A stretch of 64,000 bases of DNA from Vandiemenella viatica (taxonomy: Eukaryota > Arthropoda > Insecta > Orthoptera > Morabidae): the NCBI GenBank assembly GCA_031002005.1, contig CM061920.1:118534095-118598094 (forward strand). Reading direction: 5' to 3'. Below are positions 56,626-64,000 of this stretch, one piece after another. Both the position numbers and the translations under genes were made by a program. Below the pieces are notes generated by a model. The model was given only the letters and a program-made list of their open reading frames with translations. It made no database searches and was not told the origin of the DNA. Position 1 is the stretch's first letter. Each line of letters begins with the position of its first letter.

Positions 56626-57514
56626 CCAAGAGTACAGTTTATGCAGAAACACAGAAGGGTGGAAATGCGAGGCGAGGAGTTGAGTGGATAACTCGCAAGA
56701 GGCGCCACTAAGAGGCGCCACTAGCGCAGGAACCAACGCCAGCGCCATAAAGCCAGCGACAGCTGGGCAAGCACTGTGTGTTTTACCATGGAGCAAGGAA
56801 TTGAGTGGAGGTGACACAAGGGACCTCTGGAGTGAAGTGGGGTGGGGACGTCGCCATATTGGATTTCCCTAGAAACACGGGTAGGATGCATAAACACCTC
56901 AAGGGGATGATACGTGGTACTCCAATTTGTTGATGCATTATTATGTAAATCGACGAGACAAATCAAAAATGAATAATATTTTTATTTTTTTGATATCCTG
57001 CTTAGTTCTGGAGATACAGTATCTCCAAAGTGAGGTTTTTTGGGTTGAAATTCAGAAGAAAAATATCGCCAGAGTCAAATTTGATGAGAATCCTTATGTA
57101 ACACAACGAGACAAATGGAAAGTAAAGAATATATATATATATATTTTTTAATACCTCGCTTAGATATACTGTCTCCAAATTGAGCTGGTTAGTTTGGGAT
57201 GCGGCATGGGCTCCGCGCTCCACGTGCAAGATTGGTGCTTTATTTTTTATTGCTCTTGTGGTTAGGTTGAAATGCGACCTGGACCAGAATTAAAACGTTA
57301 CCAATGCGACAAGGAGCTATACCTATAACTAATTTTTGATAGTCGATATCTCGAGGACTAAGGGAAATATCAAAACATTTTACTCTTGATTTTCGATTAG
57401 ACTTATCGATTTACATGGGACTCAATCGTCAAATTGCATCTCCACGGTTGTAATAGTGCTGCCAACCTTAACACACAAAATTAATTGCGAACTACAGACT
57501 TTCAACACTCGTTT
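56626..57514 (+). mobile_element. Family R element, copy 3 (from 56789)
   Basis: TGGAGCAAGGAATTGAGTGG at 56789 matches the family R terminal repeat, followed by ACAAGGGACC and GTCGCCATATT (YY1-like) as in the other copies. Internal repeats carry CTTAGTTCTGGAGATACAG and CGCTTAGATATACTGTCTCC, then GTTAGGTTGAAATGCGACC. The right end is not clear; similarity fades near 57460. Bases 56626-56788 contain a duplicated GAGGCGCCACTA and are otherwise unassigned. Confidence 0.65.
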
Positions 57515-57725
57515 ACAATAAGACTATCGCATTCGGGAGGACGGCGGTTCGAATCCCCGTCCGGGCATCCAGATTTGGGTTTTCCATGGTTTCCCCAAAT
57601 CACTCCAGGTGAATGCCGGGATGCTTCCTTCAAAAAAGGCCATGGCCGAATTCCTTCCCATTCCTTGCCCCCATCCTTTCCCGTCTCTAAAGACCACGTA
57701 GTTAAAAAGGGACGTTAATCTGTTA

Positions 57726-57757
<32 letters not shown>

Positions 57758-57767
57758 AATAAGACTA
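57515..57767 (+). mobile_element. SINE1 copy j, 5'-truncated, 12-bp target duplication
   Basis: The body starts at 57527 inside the tRNA-like head (CGCATTCGGGAGG) and ends in a 30-bp A run by 57756. ACAATAAGACTA flanks it at 57515-57526 and 57756-57767. It lost its A box at insertion, so it is probably not transcribable from its own promoter. Confidence 0.93.
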
Positions 57768-57844
57768 GCCTATATACATAATAAACATTTAATGATAGGC
57801 CCTACTCTTGCAGATACCTTTTATCAAAACACTCCAAGAACAAT

Positions 57845-58089
57845 AATTACACCGTGGTGGTGTAACGGATAGCGTTCTGGCCTCGCATTCGGGAGGACGG
57901 TGGTTCGAATCCCCGTCCGGGCATCCAGATTTGGGTTTTCCATGGTTTCCCAAATCACTCCAGGCAAATGCCGGGTTACTTCCTTCAAAAAAGGCCATGA
58001 CCGAATTCCTTCCCATTCCTTGCCCCCATCCTTTCCCGTCTCTAAAGACCTCACTGTTGAGAGACGTAAAGCAGTTAAAAAAAATTACA
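57845..58089 (+). mobile_element. SINE1 copy k
   Basis: Near full-length plus-strand copy (57852-58082) with A box, B box GGTTCGAATCC near 57902 and a short A tail. AATTACA at 57845-57851 and 58083-58089 is a probable target duplication. It lies about 85 bp after copy j in the same orientation. Confidence 0.9.
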
Positions 58090-58544
58090 ATGTGACTAAC
58101 TTATGAAACGATGTTCCAGATTGTTTCCTATCTGGTCTGTTTGTGCAACCGTATGTAACACAAGCTGGTATTATAAAAAGCTTTCAAATATTGGAAAATG
58201 TAGTATTTACAGCAGCAAGCACAGAGCAATGATTTGGGGTTTCTGTTATGGCGTCTACAGGAGGCTTCGCAGATTTATGGTATTTCGCCTCCTCTCTTAC
58301 TAGTGTTCGGTGATACCACTCGCTGCCCCTACCACGTGACATGTTGTGACGTCACGAGGGCAAGTGGCGGCTCCGTGAACCGGTCGCGGTTCGCTTTATT
58401 GGGGCCAATTCCCTCGGCACCAGCAGCTGTCCGCTCACATCTCCGCCCGCATGTTGGGTCCAGAGTCCACTGTAATGTGTGTGTTTTAACAACATGTCAT
58501 CTCGCTACGCGCGTGATTAATAATAATAATAATTTATAAATAAT
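58090..58544. other. Unannotated DNA ending in (TAA)n
   Basis: No recognised gene; a TAA trinucleotide run lies at about 58518-58532 next to the LINE fragment. Confidence 0.4.
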
Positions 58545-60020
58545 TTAGAATAACGAATAGACATGGTCCCAATACTGTACCCTGTGGAACTCCCGTGTTC
58601 ACTTGATACTGCATTTCTTACGCCAACTTCTTGCTTTCTACCTTTCAGGAATTCTTCTACCCAGCAAATCACCTTACTATCAACTTCAATAGTTTTTACT
58701 TTATTTAACACCATTTTATGTCTCAATCTGTCAAAGGCCTTTGAAAGATCTAGTGCCACACTATCAACTTGACCTCCCCTGTCCAGTTTTTAATTTAATT
58801 TAATTTAATTGCAATGGAGCACAGGCTCCGGTGGCAATTTCCCTACACACCCATCTTCCCCCTATCCTGCACCTACCTACATTTGCCCTCTACAAATTTT
58901 TATCTTTAAATTCTTTCAAAGTTTTCGGTAAATTATTCATCATTTCTCTTGGTAACTCATTCCAATCCCTGACACCCTTACCTAAAAAAGAGAATCTTCC
59001 CACACCCTTGTGCCTGAAATCGAGTGCCAGCTTGTGGTCATGGTCATCTTTTCCCTTCCATGCACTACTTTTCATACCTATTGCAATATCTTTCCATGCC
59101 TCATCGCCAGTATACGCCCTGTACACTCCCATGACCCTCCTCATCCTCCTCCTGTCTTGCAATGAATCCCATTCCAGCTCCTTTATCATATCCGTCACTG
59201 ATTGTATTCTGCGATAATTTCCAGAAACAAATCTAGCAGCTCACCAGAAATATCTTGTATATAGCCAACTAACTGATATTCGCATGAATATCCTTGTCTA
59301 AACCATGTTGCCGAATTGAAAACCATTACGTTCCTCACAGACACGTCCGATATGGTTGCATATTAATCTCTCCATTAATTTATCTACCACTGATGTCAAG
59401 CTGATTGGTCGATAGTTTTCGACCCTATTTGTCAACCATCCTTTATGGGCCGGAACTACTATCGCACTTTTCCAGTCATCCGGTAAACAACAATTATCCA
59501 GACTCAAATTAAATAATGTTTAAAGGTAAGACATCTGTAGTAATATTATCTGCACCAGCCCCTTTACGCTTTTTTTTTTTTAGATTTCCTTGTTAATTTA
59601 TGATATCTTCATACTTAATTTCTAATTTTATAATCTGCTCACTTCCAACTGTGCGGATAGGCTCGTTTTCTGATATAACCACTACCATTTCTGAATTAGT
59701 CCGTAATGGACTCACTGAACCAGTTACTTAGTAACTCTGCCTTTTTTAAATCCTCCGTTTCTTCTTCTCCATCCTTATCTATAATTGTCTCAACACCCTC
59801 TCTTCCCCTCAGTTTCCTGATATAACTATAGAAATTTCTAGATGCATCAGGCAAAGGTCCCCTTGCACCAGTTATATTCCTCATAAAGTCGTCCTTAGCC
59901 AGTCTCTTTGACATTATTAATTCCTTGGTTAGTGGTTTCAAGAATTCCCTACTGCCTCGATGTTTCTTAGCTCTGTTATGCTCTCGTCTCACCAACCTCT
60001 TAACCTCCTCACCTCCCAGT
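58545..60020 (-). mobile_element. LINE (family B, copy 2), split by another family B copy
   Basis: On the minus strand, 59995-59696 holds pre-RT sequence (LKPLTKELIMSKRLAKDDF). 59507-59225 holds the RT start (VENYRPISLTSVVDKLMERL). 58793-58545 continues with SVALDLSKAFDRLRHKMV. The last two should be adjacent, as in copy 1 at 48750-48850, but are separated by 58794-59222. Stops and frameshifts are frequent. The C-terminal half after 58545 is missing. Confidence 0.85.
58794..59222 (-). mobile_element. 5'-truncated LINE inserted into a LINE of the same family
   Basis: The minus strand holds only the family B C-terminus: MIKELEWDSLQDRRRMRRV, WKGKDDHDHKLALDF, GVRDWNELPREMMNNL and a stop near 58888, then a 3' untranslated region. 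It ends in (AATTA)n at 58794-58812. The frame is open through the coding part, so it is younger than its host. CTG is present at both junctions. Confidence 0.82.
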
Positions 60021-60344
60021 CATAGTATGAAGGTTCTGTACTTCTCTTTAATGTCTGTTTTGGAATAAATGTTTCTTCACCCTTTTTTTTATTATTTCCT
60101 TGAACTCTTCCCACTTCTTCTCCACCGTACTGTGCCATTCTTCCATTGGTTCCTTACAGTCTGTCAATGGGTAGGACGCGGGTTCGAATCTTCATCTCAT
60201 CATTCAGATTTAAGTATTGCACGCTCTCAAACATCCGTCAACGCAAAAGCCTGAATGGTTTACTTAACATTTCAATTGAAAGCAATTCTTTCCTAGCTAT
60301 AATGACCTAGACGTCGATATTCGCTAACCAAAACAATTCCAATT
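60021..60344. other. Unannotated DNA with a tRNA-like scrap
   Basis: GGGTTCGAATCTTC near 60180 is a B-box-like motif, probably a SINE remnant. Nothing else is recognised. Confidence 0.35.
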
Positions 60345-60930
60345 TGTTGTGATCAGTATTTCGACTGGTTTGATGCAATCCTCCATCCCTTCCTATCCTG
60401 TGCTAACCTCTTCATTTCTACATACCCCTTACAACCCACGTCCTCAATTATCTGCTTCCTATATTCTAATCTCTGTCTTCCTCTACAGTTCTTACCTTCG
60501 ACTGTTCCCTGCACTAACAAAATAAACACTCCAGCATGTGTCAGAATATGACCTACCAGCCTGTCTCTTCTTTCTGTAAGCTTCTTCCACAAACTTCTTT
60601 CCTCACCCATCATTTACAAAACTCGTTCATTTCTTACTTTGTCTGTCCACTTAATTTTCAGCATCCTTCTGTAGCACCACATTTCAAATGCTTCAATTTT
60701 ATTTATTTCTGGTGTTCCTAATCCATGCTCCGGTACCATTACGTGTTGTGATCCACACATAGACTTTTAAAAAGTTTTTGTTAAGTCCTAGGTGAATATT
60801 TGAAACTAAATGATTTCTCTTTTTCATGAAGGCTCTTTTTGCTAGTTCGAATGTGCTTTTAACAACATTCCTGCTTCGGCCATCGGTTGTAATTTTGATT
60901 CCCAAGTAGCAGAATTAACTTACTTCTCCT
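60345..60930 (-). mobile_element. LINE (family C, copy 1), ORF2 C-terminal region
   Basis: On the minus strand from about 60905: GIKITTDGRSRNVVKSTFEL, AKRAFMKKRNHLVS, then WKKLTERRDRLVGHILTHAG, VEGKNCRGRQRLEYRKQIIE and DVGCKGYVEMKRLAQDR to a stop at 60353. This is the region after the reverse transcriptase in a common insect non-LTR retrotransposon. Several frame changes; 5'-truncated. A more decayed copy is at 51360. Confidence 0.82.
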
Positions 60931-60985
60931 GTTGCATCCGATCCTATTTTTATACTTAATCTACTGTGATTGGTATACTGGATTA

Positions 60986-62298
60986 AGAGGGGTAGGACGT
61001 CAAACCGGCCGACTTATAGCAGGAGTGGCACCACAGGACATTTTAATTTCCATTGACTATACTTTTACAAACAAATTCATAAAAATTTGTCAGCTTGACC
61101 AAGAAGCATTCAGGATTCACACTCATAGCAGTGGATGTTCAAAAACATAAGAAAATAATTTTTTTTTATACATGTGAAATTCCACCATTTTTTCACTTAC
61201 TATTGGCGGCATTAATTGCTATAGGTACACTTTTTTCATGAGTATGAAAGATTCTTCAATGAATTTTGCACAGCAACAAACCATACTTACAGTTGTATGA
61301 AACTCTAGAATTTATTTAATTTTTGAAAAAATGAATGAGCTATTACATTTTAAACTTCATGTTTAGAAAAAACTCAAATTTTATTGTTAATTATCTTAAT
61401 TTTTACCACAATTTCAAATAGATTTGGAAAATTCTAGAGTTTTGTATTAAGGAGTGTGTGTTTAAGAAGCATACCAAGTTTGAAAGTAATAGGATATTTA
61501 TGTTGGATGCTACATGTACCTAACTACAGAAATATGTGTTTTGCGGAAAATGGCCGTTAAAGTTTCTGCTTGTATTTGGGTTGTAAAGGGGGAGAGCGAT
61601 TCATTTTTTGCAAACCGAAAGTTATCAGTATTTTAATTTGTGTTTTAAAGTAACAATGTACAAATTTCCTTTGAAATGGGATAAAAAAAACAACGTGGTT
61701 TTGTATAAAAATTAAGTGTTGTAAAGGGGTAGAGGGCATGGTTTCTCAATTAAACTTATATGCGACCACTTTGAAGGTATACCCTACCCACTAACAAAAT
61801 TTCGTTAAAATTCGTTCACAACTGGCGATGATATCGCTGTACATACACCAAAAAAGGTACACCAGTGGCTCAACACTGTAACCTCTCAGAGGCGCTAAAC
61901 AAATCACCGCCGAGTGCTTCAAGAAGGAAACTTGTTTATGGTGCTAATGAAAATGGAGGCTGTGAATCTGAAGCCTTTCAAACCAGAGAACAAACAAAAT
62001 CAGCGATCAAAACAATGCATGTCGATAGCAGCAGAGAAAGTATCGATATCGATAGTCCTTTGTTTCAAATACATTCCAACTCTACGGAGCCAAATACAAT
62101 TATGTATGATAGAAGAATGCTGTGCAAAGGGGCGTGACGATGCACCTTCATACTCTTAAGACCAAATTACGTACCTTATAATCCCTCAAATATAAATGTT
62201 TTATAGCCTACATCAAATTATTCAGGAAGATATGCACTACGAAATAGGAATATTTTTGAAAAATCGATTTTTTAAAAAAATTTTGACGTCCTACCCTG
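60986..62298. mobile_element. TIR element with GGTAGGACGTCAAA ends (about 1.3 kb)
   Basis: GGGGTAGGACGTCAAA at about 60989 and TTTTGACGTCCTACCCTG ending at 62298 are inverted repeats. TA follows the right end (62299-62300). A plus-strand open stretch at 61865-62137 (90 codons) has no recognised domain. Class unknown; the TA suggests Tc1/mariner or a relative. Confidence 0.65.
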
Positions 62299-62300
62299 TA

Positions 62301-62803
62301 TCTCGTAAGTATGCATACGTCTGTGTCATATTTCAAGTTAAATTTATTATCATCTGATGTTCATAAGTTAAACAAAATCTCTGGTCAGTTACAAAACAAC
62401 GCTGGGTTTAGTGCGATAGGCAGTCCGGGAGAGACGGTCATTACCGACGGTAACAGGGCCCCCTTCACAGGGACCCCCCGTGGTTGGACTCCGTAGTGTG
62501 AAGGGTTGTATACACACGGCCGACTGCAGTGGTCTCTATATTATGTGCAGAGTGCTGTTGAAAGTGGGGAGATGAGCTTTACTGGTGCCGGCCCATTCAG
62601 GCCTACCCTTTCGAAACACCCCGAGAGCCCGCCAGGCTTAACGTCCCCATTCGACGGACGAATAGACGACAAGACTGTGGCATTCCGTCACACGATACGC
62701 AGTGCGCAGAGCTTTATCCCAGGACTGTGTATCCTACCCTGGCGGGACTCGAACCGGCTACTCCTTGTCGGACACCACGCGGGGCGCGAAGGGGCTTTAA
62801 CAA
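62301..62803 (-). mobile_element. Possible tRNA-like SINE (about 62520-62780)
   Basis: Plus-strand GCGGGACTCGAACCGG near 62742 is a B box on the minus strand with a GC-rich SINE-like body to its left. Bases 62301-62519 are unassigned. A 170-codon frame spanning this and the next repeat is not a gene. Confidence 0.4.
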
Positions 62804-63450
62804 TGGAGGAGAGAAATATATGGAGACGACGCAAGGGACCTTCACCACGCATTGAAGTGACGCCGGGGGGAGAGGAGTGGGGCGGCGTGGCCGCCATATT
62901 ACCTATCCATACAGACGGGGAATATGAGCAAAAACCTCAAGGGTACTCTAGGAAAAACGTGACGCTGCAATCTGATGATGGATATTTATGTAACTCGATG
63001 AGACAAATAAAAAATTAAGAATAATTTTTTTTTTTTTGATATCCTGCTTAGTTTTCGAGTTATTCTGTTTCAAGTGTGAGATGTTTTTGGTCGCATTTCA
63101 GAAGAAACAATTGGTCAAAATCACATTTGATGATGGATTCTTATTTAAAACAACGAAACGAATAAAAAATAAAGAATAAAGATTTTCGATATCTCGCCTA
63201 GTTCTCGAGATACACTGAATCAAAAGTGAGTTGAAACGCAGAAGAAAAATTTCTCAAATGTCACATTTGATGATGGATTCTTATGTAACACGACGAAAAA
63301 AAATCGAAAATAAAGAATAAATTTTTTCGATATCTTGCTTAGTTTTCGGGATATACTGTCTCGAAATAGAGATTGTATGGATACGTAATATGGCCGCCGC
63401 CGCCACTGCGCATGCGCAGTATCAGCCGAGAGTTTAGAGGCGACGTCACA
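62804..63450 (+). mobile_element. Family R element, copy 4
   Basis: It starts TGGAGGAGAGAAATATATGG at 62804, then GACGCAAGGGACC and GCCGCCATATT (YY1-like). Three internal repeats of about 125 bp follow around TTTGATGATGGATTCTTAT and TTAGTTYTCGAGAT. Near the right end AATATGGCCGCC (63388) and a perfect palindrome ACTGCGCATGCGCAGT (63405-63420) occur. It matches the reverse complement of 12007-13183 to about 63440; the terminal repeat beyond is lost. Confidence 0.75.
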
Positions 63451-64000
63451 GACCAAATATGTTACCTAATCAACTATTCTGGCAATTAATTTCTTCGGAG
63501 TTGCTCAACTGTTTAATAATATGGAACGTGTATCAAGTTCTCTTACCTTTAGAGATACTGTGACCAATGATTACATTATGGGTTTTTGCGTAGTCTCAGA
63601 AAAAAAAAGTGATGCATTCGAAGCAAACAGGAACCATGGCTTTGACCAGGTACAGTGTTGGGCAGAAGCTGTCTGGTTCGTTGCAGAGGGAGCTAATGGC
63701 TCTGCAGGTATACAGACAATACATATTAGTAGTGTGAGCCCGCGACAGTGTTTTGCGTATCGTCACGGGTCCAGAATACTTCCAGTTTTTATGATGAAAT
63801 ATTATAACAGGTTGACCTGAACCGACAAAATATGAACTTTAACTGTGTTTCACCTTTACGGTGATTAAAATCTCTTGACCTTGAAGAACTCAGAAGTATT
63901 ATTAAACGCAGGTATTAAACACGGACAGGTAAGATCGAGCAGTCGTAGAATTGTTTCAAAGGTTGTAGACTCGAATTTGCTTAAATACAAACTTGACTTA
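63451..64000. other. Unannotated DNA at window end
   Basis: A 99-codon frame (63521-63820, plus) has fairly protein-like composition (FDQVQCWAEAVWFVAEG) but no family I recognise and no supporting context. Confidence 0.35.

Noticed and set aside
62506..63018. 170-codon open frame
   Set aside because: It starts in SINE-like sequence and ends inside a family R element.

Overview
This is a transposon-dominated stretch of a eukaryotic, almost certainly insect, genome. The evidence is: intron-style AT-rich non-coding DNA with no operons; many Tc1/mariner, hAT and Harbinger-like DNA transposons; jockey/CR1-like non-LTR retrotransposons; tRNA-derived SINEs; minisatellites; a 1000-N scaffold gap (9013-10012); and a degraded densovirus (insect parvovirus) capsid gene. 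The repeat mix fits a large-genome polyneopteran such as a grasshopper, but that is an inference. No complete host protein-coding gene, rRNA or true tRNA gene was recognised.

Layout. 0-9 kb: a near-intact Tc1-like element (104-1525), a LINE fragment (about 1895-3042), a SINE whose tail holds a MITE (3515-4406), an internally deleted mariner (6249-6809) and an almost intact mariner-like element with two in-frame stops (7381-8708). 10-20 kb: a TIR element (10088-11374), a dispersed repeat split by a 1.2-kb TIR element here called family R (12007-13183), a minus-strand Tc1-like element with one stop (15538-16742), a hAT-like element (17379-18409) and a second copy of the first Tc1-like element with a 28-bp deletion (18496-19889). 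21-30 kb: SINEs, a 10-bp minisatellite, a MITE (23410-24080), a hAT with an exact 8-bp target duplication (24538-25961), and a SINE split by a Harbinger-like element (28155-29564). 30-41 kb: a tandem array built across the edge of a Harbinger-like MITE (30633-32006), a nested palindrome (32820-33235), short hAT and mariner derivatives and more SINEs. 42-51 kb: two inverted 1.6-kb hAT-like copies (42229-43846 and 49476-51076) bracket a LINE, the densovirus capsid relic (45673-47185) and a second LINE. 51-64 kb: a hAT with two smaller hATs inside it (51720-54237), a 1.3-kb array of 17-bp repeats (55245-56536), more family R copies, SINEs, a LINE inserted in a LINE (58545-60020), another LINE end and a TIR element (60986-62298).

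The genes do not work together as a pathway: they are remnants of self-copying elements. The value of the window is its layered insertion record, which gives relative ages through clean target-site duplications, and the viral relic, whose capsid core is broken by a single frameshift. I did not find a convincing new biological system. The most unusual structures are the viral relic in its setting, the tandem array at 30.6-32.0 kb, the three-level palindrome at 33 kb and the family R elements carrying YY1- and NRF-1-like motifs.
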